Origin: Guillardia theta CCMP2712
Lineage: Eukaryota > Cryptophyceae > Pyrenomonadales > Geminigeraceae
Direction: 5' to 3'
NCBI RefSeq assembly: GCF_000315625.1
Contig: NW_005434536.1
Span: 66,366-130,365, forward strand
DNA: 64,000 nt
Made by a program: the position numbers and the translations under genes. The notes below the pieces were generated by a model that saw only the letters and a list, made by a program, of their open reading frames with translations, was not told the DNA's origin and did not search any database. This document shows positions 15,960-25,900 of this stretch, piece after piece. The first letter of the stretch is position 1, and each line of letters begins with the position of its first letter.

Positions 15960-15967
15960 TTTAAATA
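15960..15967 (-). promoter_or_regulatory. TATTTAAA box
   Basis: TATTTAAA on the minus strand, 30 nt before the ATG at 15930. Confidence 0.65.
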
Positions 15968-16046
15968 CCACGGTATGGGAAGACGGGGAAGTATTATGAA
16001 CGAACTTTACTCGAAACCTACGCACGGGGCACTAGTACAATGCTGC

Positions 16047-17186
16047 TCACTGGCCGTCACTGTCAGATTCTTCCGAGGAGGAGGAGGAGGAGTCAACCTT
16101 CTGGGTCTCCTGAACCATCTCTTCGCTACTGTCAGAGTCGCCGTCACCGTCGGCCTTGCGATTATCAACTAGATAGGTAAGCTCATCTGTCATTTCTTTG
16201 GGATAGATCGGAGTATCCTGTCCCTGGACTTCCAGTGGGTGTTGAGAAGTGTGCTTGATCCATTTCACTATCTTCAGGATACCAGTACGGACGAAGATAA
16301 ATCCTTCGACATACAAGGATCGGACCATAACCTCTAGCTCTGCAATGGACTTGATCTTGACCAGCTGTGAATTGATCTTCTTTTTCAGCAAGGCAGATCT
16401 TTCCTGAACGTTTCCAAGATACTCGATGACAGACGCATAACTGTCATTATGGACCATATCCTTCCATTGCTGGATATTTGCATGGTGATCTTTGAGTTTC
16501 TGATCACCGTAAATTGCATCCAGGAGCTCTGTGAGCATATTCTTCTGCGCATTCTTCAGGACATAGATGGCATCTCCCTCCGTGAAATCGATATCCTCGA
16601 TTTGACTGTATTTTTCATCGTCAAAGAGGGTGTTGATCATGTCCTGGACAATCTGCTCTTGTCCTCCATTGTACGCATCCATATCTTTGTCTTCAAACAG
16701 TTTACGGTGCAGCTGGTTGGAACGGAAGTAAGCACGGAGGTACGCCACCTCTGTCTTCAAGGAGTCGTATACCCGCATGTCCTGCAGGTATTTGACGTTC
16801 TCGAAATCAGAGATTATGAGTGCGCGCATGGCGACATTCACACAACCAATATCTGAAGCATCGATTGGTTTGTTCTGAAGTACTCCTTCGTTGTTGTAGA
16901 ATACCTCTGACATTGTTTTGAACAGTTCGGTCATCGTCCGCATGCCGTCCCTTACATAGGATGGATCCTTTTTGGCGTAACAGGACAACGACTGGACTCT
17001 CTCTATCAATTCGTGTTGGAACTGTTGAAAGTCTCTGTACTTCTGTCTCTTGTCTGCGTCGGTGAGAGCCGGTTGATCCGCTGCAGGTTGCAGAGCCTGA
17101 CTGTAGCTCTGTGGGGACCGTGGGCGATTCACGGCCTGGACATTTTGTTTGTACTTTGTCCCGATTCGGGGTTGACTTTTCGGCAT
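16047..17186 (-). CDS. Helical protein with acidic Ser-rich tail (379 aa)
   Basis: A 379-residue protein. The basic, Gln/Pro-rich N-terminus (residues 1-45) is followed by a long all-helical body without Cys clusters. The last 40 residues are Asp, Ser and Glu only, including a run of six Ser, and resemble casein kinase 2 substrates. GC content is lower than in adjacent capsid-type genes. TATTTAAG lies 45 nt before the ATG. No family is recognised; tegument or chromatin-associated roles are possible guesses. Confidence 0.7.
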   Translation of the reverse strand: MPKSQPRIGTKYKQNVQAVNRPRSPQSYSQALQPAADQPALTDADKRQKYRDFQQFQHELIERVQSLSCYAKKDPSYVRDGMRTMTELFKTMSEVFYNNEGVLQNKPIDASDIGCVNVAMRALIISDFENVKYLQDMRVYDSLKTEVAYLRAYFRSNQLHRKLFEDKDMDAYNGGQEQIVQDMINTLFDDEKYSQIEDIDFTEGDAIYVLKNAQKNMLTELLDAIYGDQKLKDHHANIQQWKDMVHNDSYASVIEYLGNVQERSALLKKKINSQLVKIKSIAELEVMVRSLYVEGFIFVRTGILKIVKWIKHTSQHPLEVQGQDTPIYPKEMTDELTYLVDNRKADGDGDSDSSEEMVQETQKVDSSSSSSEESDSDGQ

Positions 17187-17230
17187 GGTAGGATACGCGA
17201 AAGAGCAGTGCCGGGCGTTTGCAGCGCACT

Positions 17231-17238
17231 CTTAAATA
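17231..17238 (-). promoter_or_regulatory. TATTTAAG box
   Basis: TATTTAAG on the minus strand, 45 nt before the ATG at 17186. Confidence 0.65.
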
Positions 17239-17241
17239 CGG

Positions 17242-19080
17242 TCACCTCCGCCTGCCCCTGCAAAGGCGGGCCTCCGCCCTCTCGGCCTCGCAGGCGCGGG
17301 CGGCCCTGCAGTAGTCGCCGACGTCGCGGACGAAGCGGGAGACGTGGGCGGGGAGGGCGTGCCTGGAGCAGAGGGAGACCTGGATGCGGGCGCCGAGGTC
17401 GGCGAAGAGGAGGGTGGTCCGCTCGAGGCCGTTGGTCTTGCTGCAGTGGAGGCAGCGCCTGGGGGCGGGGCGGGGCGGGGGCGGGGCGGGGCGGTGCCCG
17501 CAGTCGACGCAGGTGAACTCCGTGCCGCTGAAGGCCCAGCGCTTGCACCCGCCGCAGACCGGGCAGAGGTAGTAGGTGACGCCCTGCACGACGAGGACCT
17601 TCCCGAGCAGGTCCACGGCGACGACGGGGAGGTGGGAGGCGCAGGAGACGCAGATCAGCCTGCCGGTGTGCATGCAGAGGCGGAGCTTCGTGGAGATGGC
17701 GTCGGCGTTGGGCTTGTTGCAGCAGCGGAGGCAGAGGTGCACGCGGGAGACGCTGGCGAGCTGGGCGTGGTCCTGCCCGTAGGTCTCGAGCAGCATGCGG
17801 GCCTGCGTGGCGGCGAGGTTGCAGGGCAGCGGGTGGACGCGGCAGCGGGCGTGGAGGTGCTCGATGAGGTGGAAGTCCTCCACGGAGAGGTGGGGGTGGA
17901 GCTCGGAGTAGACGCTCCAGAGCACGCCGGGGGCCTGCGCGACGTGCATCTCCCGGGCGACTTCGAAGAGGTGGGACTGGGATGGGGCGATGCGCTTCCA
18001 CTTGGCGACGGGGGGTTGTGGGGTTTGGAGCGCCTCCTGGCCCGGCTTGGTCAGGTACGGGCAGGGAGGGTCCTGTCCACCTGGGGTGTGCAGCGGCTCC
18101 TGGTGGGGGGTGTTCGGGGGGCGCACCGGGTACGGCTTCCAGGGCAGCGCCCAGAACGCGTGGCCCTCCGCGTCGGCCCTGGCCCTCCCCATGCGGAACT
18201 TGCACGTCCGGACGCAGCGCTCGACGAAGGTGGCGGCGACGGCGCTCAGGGAGTCCCACGTCCAGCGGGAGTCCTGGAGGCCCTCCTGCCGGAACCCGTC
18301 GCAGATGTTGGGGCAGATCTCCATGAAGGTGGCCATGCCGTGGACGTGGGAGATGGCGTCGAGTTCTGTCGTCAGGTACGTGCCGCAGGCGTGCCAGAGG
18401 TACTCCATCATCGACAGCTTGAGCAGCGGGAGGTGGCCCTGCAGGAACTCCGCCTGGGCGCGCAGCGGGGCGCAGAGCAGGGCGCGCAGCTCCCCGGCGA
18501 GCCTCACCCTGCAGCGGAAGGCGGGGCGCTTGGCCGTGCTCGGGTAGAGCCCCAGGAGCAGGCCGTGCAGGATGTTGATGAGCACGGTCGCGTGGGGGTG
18601 GGCGAACGCGTCCTTGTCGAGGAACGCCACGCGGTTCCGCTTCAGGCAGGGCATGCTGTTGCAGATGACGTTGACGATGAGGTTCGTCTTCCAGTCGCGG
18701 TGCGCCAGGCTCTGCAGGATGAAGCGCCCGATGTCCGGCAGGTTCTTGTGGTGGTAGGCCGAGGACGGGTGCGGGACGAGCGACTCCCGCGGCACGCTCC
18801 TGTAGAGCCCCGGCGCTGTGGTGGCCAGCCAGCACGCCAGCAGGCGGGCGTCGATGAGCAGCTGCGCCCTCGTCTCCCCGGCATGGAGGAGCACATGCAG
18901 CCCCGCAAGCTCCGCGTCCAGGACCGGGTCCTCCGGACAGAAACTGCCTACTTCTTGGGATGATTCTTGGAAGGTTTCCTGGAATCCCCCCCCTGGGACC
19001 CACCCTCCGCGGGGCGGCAGGTCGGCCTCCGACAGGCACCCGAGCGGGTGGATGTCGAGCGGCTCCCTCCCCGGTCGCAT
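17242..19080 (-). CDS. Large protein with C-terminal multi-zinc region (612 aa)
   Basis: The start at 19080 (MRPGREPLDIHP) is preferred. The frame is open to 19299, but the extra residues overlap the upstream gene and have the Arg/Ala/Pro composition of a shadow frame. The N-terminal 440 residues are helical with scattered Cys/His. The last 180 residues hold at least four CxxC pairs (CLRCC, CVSC, CPVCGGC, CVDC, CLHC) plus CSRH, enough for two or three zinc sites. This looks like a treble-clef or ribbon array for protein or nucleic-acid binding. No family is recognised. GC exceeds 70 percent in places. No TATA-like box is seen upstream, so it may be co-transcribed with the 19143-20063 gene, which ends 63 bp upstream of this start. 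Confidence 0.7.
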   Translation of the reverse strand: MRPGREPLDIHPLGCLSEADLPPRGGWVPGGGFQETFQESSQEVGSFCPEDPVLDAELAGLHVLLHAGETRAQLLIDARLLACWLATTAPGLYRSVPRESLVPHPSSAYHHKNLPDIGRFILQSLAHRDWKTNLIVNVICNSMPCLKRNRVAFLDKDAFAHPHATVLINILHGLLLGLYPSTAKRPAFRCRVRLAGELRALLCAPLRAQAEFLQGHLPLLKLSMMEYLWHACGTYLTTELDAISHVHGMATFMEICPNICDGFRQEGLQDSRWTWDSLSAVAATFVERCVRTCKFRMGRARADAEGHAFWALPWKPYPVRPPNTPHQEPLHTPGGQDPPCPYLTKPGQEALQTPQPPVAKWKRIAPSQSHLFEVAREMHVAQAPGVLWSVYSELHPHLSVEDFHLIEHLHARCRVHPLPCNLAATQARMLLETYGQDHAQLASVSRVHLCLRCCNKPNADAISTKLRLCMHTGRLICVSCASHLPVVAVDLLGKVLVVQGVTYYLCPVCGGCKRWAFSGTEFTCVDCGHRPAPPPPRPAPRRCLHCSKTNGLERTTLLFADLGARIQVSLCSRHALPAHVSRFVRDVGDYCRAARACEAERAEARLCRGRRR

Positions 19081-19142
19081 CACGGCGACGCTGTCCAGGG
19101 GGTTGCCGGCCGGGCCCTGCGGCCTCCTCGCGGGGGCGAGCC

Positions 19143-20063
19143 TCACGGCCCAGGAGGGGTCGATCGAAAATCCTCCCACGCCACGCGGTGCTGCTTCAGG
19201 TGCTTCACCCCGACGTTGTTCAGCACGACGGAGTAGCGGTTCCGCTGGTGGGAGACGATGGGGAGCGGCATGCAGTGCACCGGCCCGCCGATGGGGCATG
19301 AGAGCATCACCTGCCTCGCGTACTCCCCGGGCTGGTCGCAGATGTTGCCGTGGCTCTGGATCACCCCGTTGAAGCGGTTCCCCTGGTACACGATGTCATA
19401 GAACATGCTCTGCGTGAGCTTCCGGAGGCACAGGACACAGAGCTGCTGTTCGTTCGGGAGGGGCTCATTTGGCAGCCGGAACTCCACGCAGGTGAAGGGG
19501 AGCGCGGGGTCGATGAACATGCACTCGCAGTTGATGCCCATGGAGCACGGCCGCTCGTCCGGGTGCGGCTCCCGCATGTGCGTCTCCTCCCACGCCTTCG
19601 TCACGATCTTCACCGGCGGGACCTGCGAGAAGCAGCTCTCGTCGTACGCCCCGAACAGGTTCTGCATCATCTTGATGTAGGGCTGCCGTGAGATGACGCT
19701 GTCCAGCGAGAGGGTCTGCGCCGGGCCGCTGCTGCCGCTCTCGTGGATCGCGCAGCGCAGCTCGTTGTAGACCCCGGACTCTTGCGATGGCATCCCCTCG
19801 AGGTCCTCGGGCGTCACCTCCGGGCAGGGCGCTGGTTCTTCGGCGCCGAGGGAGAAGACGGTCTCCACTGGTTCTATGGGGATGGCCTCTGCTTTCTTTT
19901 CCTTTTTCGTCTCTGTCTTCTTCTCTGTATTCGCCTCTGCCTTCGCCTCTGCCTTCTTCTCCACCACCATGCGCTTCTTCTTCTTCTTCGATGCGGACGG
20001 CTCGGACTCCACCGGCTGGCCCTGGCTGCGCTTGGCACCCACCCAGGACTCCGGGATGTTCAT
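19143..20063 (-). CDS. Zinc-type protein with Lys/Ala-rich leader (306 aa)
   Basis: The start at 20063 (MNIPESWVGAKR) is chosen; earlier in-frame codons lack an ATG with a promoter. Residues 15-70 are a Lys/Glu/Ala-rich, nuclear-signal-like region with a KKKKKR run and imperfect KKAEAKAEA repeats. Residues 165-306 form a folded domain with the pattern ERPCSMGINCEC, then CVLCLRK, then a GEYARQ segment and a second Cys pair. I believe this Cys pattern recurs in orphan proteins of several protist DNA viruses, but I cannot name the family. It probably binds zinc. It sits in a run of capsid-associated candidates. Confidence 0.7.
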   Translation of the reverse strand: MNIPESWVGAKRSQGQPVESEPSASKKKKKRMVVEKKAEAKAEANTEKKTETKKEKKAEAIPIEPVETVFSLGAEEPAPCPEVTPEDLEGMPSQESGVYNELRCAIHESGSSGPAQTLSLDSVISRQPYIKMMQNLFGAYDESCFSQVPPVKIVTKAWEETHMREPHPDERPCSMGINCECMFIDPALPFTCVEFRLPNEPLPNEQQLCVLCLRKLTQSMFYDIVYQGNRFNGVIQSHGNICDQPGEYARQVMLSCPIGGPVHCMPLPIVSHQRNRYSVVLNNVGVKHLKQHRVAWEDFRSTPPGP

Positions 20064-20156
20064 GCTGTGCCGCTCATCCCCTACGAGTGTGTGGGTGGCA
20101 GGTGAGGAGCATAGTCTTTCTTTTTTTAACAACCCTGTAATATACACACATATATT

Positions 20157-21098
20157 CTAAGGCTGGATCTCGTACTCAAGCTCCACCCTCGCCGTGAAGT
20201 TGCAGTGCTTGTTGAGGAGCTCGGTGATGGCGTCGACGGAGGAGGGGTCGTTCCTTCCGACCATCTCCCCGAACTCCTCCTTGCGGATGGAGTCCCAGTC
20301 GCGGCCGTTGAGGCGGTGGAGCTGGACCTGGAAGGTGTTCAAGTCGCGGGTGGATACCTTGGATAGGACCTTGGTGCGGAGTAAGTTACACATGGTCTTC
20401 ATCACCTGGGTCGCGAGCTTGTAGTACTGCCCGTCGACGAGGGGCTGCTCGTCAATGTCAGCGGAGAGTACGTCCTTGTTGCACCTGAGCATCTCGATGA
20501 CGGGGTGGTCCTTGTTGACGAACATGTAGGGGCGCTTCTCGAGGTTGATGACACCCTCCGTCTCGAGGTTGTTCTCGTTGTACTCGGGGTACTTGTGCCG
20601 CCATTCCAGGCTCTCGCTGGAGGAGTTGTCGGCCTCGTGGATGACGAGGGCGTTGGTGTTGCTGGTGTTGGGGAGGGCGGTCATGACGTAGCGCTCGCCC
20701 GTCTCCGTCGCCTCGTCGGGGTTCAGGCAGCTGACCGAAACGCCCAGAGAGACGGGGAAGGTGCTCGAGTACTCGAGGATCTTGGCGGTCTTGACCCTGG
20801 CGCTGGAGAGCGCGTTGACGGCGGTGGTGTGGTCGAGCGAGCTGTCAAAGGCGTCGTACAGGCCGAAGACGGCCGCCTGCTTGCCCTCCCTGGGCTTCCA
20901 GGTCGCCGCCAGCTCGCCCTGCTTCTTAAAGTTAGCCATCGTGCCGGAGATGTTGACATGGATCCTTCTGCGGATGGTGATCGGGGTGTTGGACTGGAGG
21001 TCCTCGGGGGTAGCATCGCTGCTGAAGACATTCTGGTTGTTCTGGGCCATGGCCTGCTGGGAGAGCGCCTGCTGTGAAGCACCTCGCGAAACGTCCAT
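20157..21098 (-). CDS. Possible minor capsid (triplex-like) protein
   Basis: A 313-residue protein. The start at 21098 lies 34 nt after TATTTAAG. After a Gln/Ala-rich N-terminus of 40 residues the protein is beta-rich (residues 45-190), then has a helical segment near KTMCNLLRTKVLSKV. Its length, mixed beta architecture and position next to the capsid cluster make it a candidate for one of the two triplex subunits that join capsomers in herpesvirus-like and mirusvirus capsids. This is inference from context; no diagnostic motif is visible. Alternatives are another virion protein or a DNA-binding protein. Confidence 0.7.
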   Translation of the reverse strand: MDVSRGASQQALSQQAMAQNNQNVFSSDATPEDLQSNTPITIRRRIHVNISGTMANFKKQGELAATWKPREGKQAAVFGLYDAFDSSLDHTTAVNALSSARVKTAKILEYSSTFPVSLGVSVSCLNPDEATETGERYVMTALPNTSNTNALVIHEADNSSSESLEWRHKYPEYNENNLETEGVINLEKRPYMFVNKDHPVIEMLRCNKDVLSADIDEQPLVDGQYYKLATQVMKTMCNLLRTKVLSKVSTRDLNTFQVQLHRLNGRDWDSIRKEEFGEMVGRNDPSSVDAITELLNKHCNFTARVELEYEIQP

Positions 21099-21131
21099 CA
21101 CCACCACCTGTTCATTGCGCTCGATCAGGAT

Positions 21132-21139
21132 CTTAAATA
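21132..21139 (-). promoter_or_regulatory. TATTTAAG box
   Basis: TATTTAAG on the minus strand, 34 nt before the ATG at 21098. Confidence 0.65.
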
Positions 21140-21190
21140 CGGGCTGGAGGCACGGGTTGGAGGCGTGAGATGGGCGAAGGTGGGGATGGC

Positions 21191-21197
21191 TATAAAG
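21191..21197 (+). promoter_or_regulatory. TATAAAG box
   Basis: TATA element 25 nt before the ATG at 21223. Confidence 0.55.
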
Positions 21198-21222
21198 TTA
21201 CCGTGCCTTCGATCCTGGGAAC

Positions 21223-21822
21223 ATGCCCAGACAGCAGCCCATCCTGGAGACACCAATCCTACTCACACACGCACCCCAAACCCCGGTCCACGCCCTGGTC
21301 CGGCTATCGCGGAATCAGGGAAACACGGTACTACTCGAGGAGAGGATCAACATCCGGCACCCGCAGTCCCTCTCGCTGTGTGCCCAGGATGGTGTGCGGG
21401 AGAGGGTGGCCTGCGATCCGCACGCCCCGCACGCCTCGCGGCTGGTGATCCGCAGGGACATCCTCCCCCCGGGAAATACCATAAGTGCCATGCTGGTGCG
21501 CATGCGGGACACCGTCACGCCCATACCGCTGGCCACGGATGGAAGGTTTGCCTACTTTTACCAGGTCCAGCACGAGCTCTGCATCAACCCACACCCGGCA
21601 CCGCCCCCCAACCTGCAGGGTCACATTCGCATCAATGGTACGAACCCACTGCTGTTCAACGACCCGAGATACAAACTGGAGATCTGGTTCAAGGAGGGCG
21701 AGGTGCAGTCACCTGCATTGAATCCACCTCCACCGAATCCATCTCCACAGGATTCACCTCAGCCGAATCCTTCCAAAAAGATGCGAAGCATGGAAGAGGA
21801 AGATATAAGCTATCTGTCATAG
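21223..21822 (+). CDS. Beta-rich protein with Pro/Ser tail (199 aa)
   Basis: A 199-residue protein. Residues 1-155 look like a compact beta domain with alternating hydrophobic strands. The tail repeats the pattern NPxPPxPSPQ and ends in an acidic SMEEED patch. TATAAAG lies 25 nt before the ATG. The membrane protein gene at 21826 begins three bases after this stop, and the major capsid gene follows, so the three genes probably form one co-oriented structural cluster. No family is recognised; a capsid decoration or tegument role is a guess. Confidence 0.7.
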   Translation: MPRQQPILETPILLTHAPQTPVHALVRLSRNQGNTVLLEERINIRHPQSLSLCAQDGVRERVACDPHAPHASRLVIRRDILPPGNTISAMLVRMRDTVTPIPLATDGRFAYFYQVQHELCINPHPAPPPNLQGHIRINGTNPLLFNDPRYKLEIWFKEGEVQSPALNPPPPNPSPQDSPQPNPSKKMRSMEEEDISYLS

Positions 21823-21825
21823 GAA

Positions 21826-22884
21826 ATGCCAGAAACAAGAAATATGGAAGCCCTCTCCAACGTCCTGGAGACTGTGACCAGGATAGAGAGCGCGCTGACC
21901 TTCACCATAGTGCGCTTCGTGTACAAGACCGTGGGCGCACACCTCGATGCCGTCTCCATCGCGTTCCTCAGCATCCTGATCACGGCGCTGTCCTACAACA
22001 CGCTGGCGATTCTCGGAAACAGACCAACGACGATCAGCATGCTGCGCACACTGGCCTACATCGCGGAGCTGGTCCGGAAGTTCGCGGCGCTCGTGGGCAT
22101 CCAGGCCATCATCCGCTCCGTCCAGCCCGCAGACCCGGAGGCGGCCAGCCTCTTCGAGCAGATCGAGTGCTTCACGGTGTCGCTCTGCATCCTGATCCTG
22201 GTCTGCGTGCTGCCGGCGAGCTTCCGGGAATCACCCGACGGGCAGCAGTTCCTCCGCCTCGTGCTGTTCATGTTCGCGAGCAACACCGAGTTCGTCGTGC
22301 AGAGGGTAAGCTTCGGCTGGACGCTGCCATACCTCAGCATGGCTGGCTTCTTCGCCCTCTCCCGCCTGCAGCACTTCCCGGGTCACAGCGCCATCACCGC
22401 CACGGTCCTCAGCGCCGTCATCCTCTCCCTGACCAACATGATGGTGCTGGCCAGCTGGACCATCTCCGTCACCTCCACGGACAAGTTCCCGCAGATCACG
22501 CAGCTCGTCAGCCTCCTCGTCATCTTCGACGCCCTCTCCCTCCGGTACCCGGACTTCCACACCATGCGCGACTACGCCGTGTGGCAGGGTGCCGCCCAGA
22601 TCCACGCGCTCATCGTGGCCCGCGAGGTGAACCGCGGCTCGGTCGCCACCGTCGCGATCTTCGTCGCGCTCGCGCTCCAGGCCTTCCGCCTTTACCTCCC
22701 CCGCACCACCGCCCTCTCCGAGCTCACCGTCCTCATCCTCATCAACACCATCCTCGGGATGGTGCAGCAGGCCGTCAACGCCCTGCACATGGCCGACACC
22801 GTCGTCGTGATCGTCCTGTGGATCACCGTCATCCACATCCTCATCACGGCGGTCAATCGGTGGAGGGAGAGAGCAGACTCGTAA
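21826..22884 (+). CDS. Polytopic membrane protein (352 aa)
   Basis: A 352-residue protein with about nine hydrophobic segments spread evenly from residue 45 to 345 and short loops between them. A Gln/Arg-rich loop lies near residue 85, and a charged C-terminus reads NRWRERADS. There is no cleavable signal peptide. It resembles, in topology only, multi-span envelope proteins of herpesvirus-like viruses. It lies three bases after the preceding gene without its own obvious TATA box, which suggests shared transcription. No family is recognised. Confidence 0.75.
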   Translation: MPETRNMEALSNVLETVTRIESALTFTIVRFVYKTVGAHLDAVSIAFLSILITALSYNTLAILGNRPTTISMLRTLAYIAELVRKFAALVGIQAIIRSVQPADPEAASLFEQIECFTVSLCILILVCVLPASFRESPDGQQFLRLVLFMFASNTEFVVQRVSFGWTLPYLSMAGFFALSRLQHFPGHSAITATVLSAVILSLTNMMVLASWTISVTSTDKFPQITQLVSLLVIFDALSLRYPDFHTMRDYAVWQGAAQIHALIVAREVNRGSVATVAIFVALALQAFRLYLPRTTALSELTVLILINTILGMVQQAVNALHMADTVVVIVLWITVIHILITAVNRWRERADS

Positions 22885-22913
22885 TCTGTAACCACCTAAG
22901 CTCTTCCGAACAA

Positions 22914-22921
22914 TATATAAA
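22914..22921 (+). promoter_or_regulatory. TATATAAA box of the capsid gene
   Basis: TATA element 10 nt before the first ATG (22932) and 40 nt before the second (22962). The usual spacing in this window favours the second. Confidence 0.6.
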
Positions 22922-22961
22922 CATAGACCCAATGCACCCCGCATACAGCGCCCCGGCCGCG

Positions 22962-25900
22962 ATGGAGGGGACGACGCAGGAGAGCCGCAGCTACACCAAC
23001 AACTTCATGCTCCCGCAGGGGGACGTCGGGGTCAACCTCGGGGGCACGATGACGGCCAACTCGACGACCCCGACGATCCAGGACTACGAGGCCGTCTTCG
23101 GCCCCGCGGCACGGCAGATCAAGGAGGACACGCAGCGTCACAAGCGGCACCAGAGGTGGCACCTTCCCGACGTCCTCAAGGGCTCGAACACCTTCCTCGC
23201 GGACCGCGTGGACGGGCTCATCACCGACGCCACCAACTCTCCTTTTACTAGGAATATCCTCCCCTACGTCTACCTCGAAAACCCCGACCAGAAGCTCAAG
23301 TGGAACGTCTGGAGGTTCGACGAGGGCCTGGCCACGCGCGTGCCCTACGAGTCGGCTGCTAGGGTTCTGACCCAGAGTAAGACCAGTCAGGCCGCCTACA
23401 TTACCAGGAACGGCATGGCGATCCAGATGGAGCACAACTTCATGATGTCGCCGGCTGGACGCGAGAATTTCAAGCGCCAGTTAATGCAGCTGGTAGGATC
23501 CATACAGATGTCCAACGACCTCGACGTCCACCACGCGCTGCTCCTCGCCCCCAACTACGAGGCCCACCTCCGCGAGAAGTACTACACCACCGAGAAGACG
23601 ACGCTGCAGCTCATCCGTCAGTACGTCGACAGCTACGGGCTCATGCAGAAGCACCCCAACGCTCTTGACATCATGATCGAGGACGCGAAGAACACCCTGA
23701 AGACCTGGGGCTCGCCCCCACCCACCTTCCTGATGTGCAACGGCGCCCTGACCATGCAGATGACCTTCAACCCGGAGAAGACGCAGTACCTCACCAACGG
23801 GACCGGTGGTCCTCTTCTTTTGAAGCAGGGACCGGATTTGCCGTCCTATAGGGGGCTGAGTATCATTCACTCCAGGAAGTTCTCCATGAACACCGGCGAG
23901 CCGCCCAGGGACGTCCTCCGCAGAAGGTCCCGCGTCGCAGAGCACTACCGCATCAACGGCACCGTCCGCGAGCTCAGGGACAACAAGTGGCGCTTCTACG
24001 ACCAGTCCAAGGATGGGACCTTCGACCTCACCTTCAGGGAGCTGCTCGAGCACTCGTGGATCGACTCGGATATTGCAGGCAACGTCACCAAGGATCACCG
24101 TCCACGACCCACCGTCGTCCGTCCAAACCGGGAACCATACAATAATCCCGATTTCAAGCTCCTCTCCGCACCTCTCCAGCTCACCTCCCCAAACCTCACC
24201 GCGGGCGACATCGGGGTGCACTACCCAGAGCAGGCGGCCAAGGAAGCGGAGGGCTACCACAGGCTGCGGGCGGAGGGCAACCCCTACCACGCCCACGACC
24301 TGAACGCGCTGAGGGTGCGGGACAGCATGGACGGTGCGCTGGCCGTGTCGGCGGGCCTGGGTGGCATCGCCCCCTCCCACGCCATGGCGGTCGACAACGT
24401 CTCCACGATGCTCGCCGGCAACAGCGGCGTGCTGCACTGGGCGGCGCACCAGTTCCGTCAAAGTCGCGCCTCGCTGAAGGCACCCGAGGGCAAGCAGGAC
24501 GTGCTGGCGCGGGAGGCCGTGCTGCTCAAGGCCAAGCGCCTGACACTCAAGGGTGACTCCCTCCACATTGGGTACCAGACGATCCCCAAGGACGAAATCA
24601 CCGAAGCCCAGGCGGAGTTCAGGAAGCGTCCCTGGACGGCACTGGAGATGTCGGCGGCGGTGGGGGTCGTCGGATCTGTGCTCTTCAACGGCATCCGCGC
24701 CCCCAACGCGCTCAACCCCCAGGTCCCGGAGTCGGCGGCGCGGGAGTTCGTCCCTTTCATCCAGTCTTGCTTCTGCCGCTCGATGATGGACTCACCCCTC
24801 TGCAACGCGCTGCTCTCCCACGTCAACGTCCCGCTCGACCTCCAGGGGGAGTTCCTCTCCTTCCTAGGCCTCGCCGACCTCGGCAACCGGGAGGAGCTGG
24901 CCGCCGCCCAGGCCGACCGCGACAGCCCCTACTGCTCCGTGCTCATGGTCAAGTACATCTCCCACGCCCACCCCGACGCTGGCGTGCGGGGAGCGCTGCA
25001 GCAAGGTACTCGAGTCCCTGGCCCCCGAAGTCTCCCGCCAGCTCGATGACACGCTCCTCGACTACAGCAACAAGGTGATTGACTCCCTGGAATCCGGGGC
25101 TCAGGCAGGCCTGGACGTCATCTTCCTCACCGGACTGGTCCAGAGCTCCACCTCCGAGCGTCTGCGGCCCCGGCGCAAAGACGCCTGCACATCCTCGCGA
25201 CCTCGACAATGCACGTCAACGCCTCCGGGGACAGCATCAGCGACTCCCCAATCTTCAACGGGGACAGCGACGACGAGACCAGCGCACAGCTTGCCTACAA
25301 CGGGCTGAAGCTCGACTCCGACGCCGTGCTGGGCACCGAGTTCCGCTGCTACCCCTTCCCGCTCACCTCCGCCGACCTCTCCTCCGTCGACAGCATCCTG
25401 CAGCACAGCCGATTGGCGGAGTACCAGTCTCTTCCCTCGACGTGGAGGCACTCAGAAAGGACGTCCAGTGCTTTTTTGAAGCTCAAGACAGCCGCGACCA
25501 TCTCCTCTCCCACCTCTACAGGCTTGCCTTCGCCAGGATGTTCACCAGCGTCATGCACTACGCTAACGACGCCGCCGCCCCGGGCTGCGTGCTCGCCGCC
25601 AAGAGCGCGGTGGGGAACGTCAGGCACACCCTCGGGGCCAGGATCACCAGCTCCCCACTTGTCATCGATACACCAAATATTGGACTCAACTTTGAAAACA
25701 CAAACAACGCACTGACGTTCGACGATATCTACAACACCATTGTATCTGACAATGAGACGAACGCGACGCAGACCGTTATCAATGAGCTTCAGAGGCGTAG
25801 TCCACTAAATCCAGCAAGAGGTGGGATTGGACCTGCGCGTGTAACACCAGCCCCCGTCCCCCCAGCAGCACCCCCCGCCGGAGTTGTCGGAGCCCCAAAC

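Noticed and set aside
17344-18963. 539-codon plus-strand frame
   Set aside because: Reverse shadow of the zinc-region protein at 17242-19080; composition almost only Gly, Ala, Val, Glu and Arg.
24900-25500. Introns as the cause of the capsid frame changes
   Set aside because: Coding similarity is continuous across the breaks, with no removable GT-AG segment; small indels fit better.
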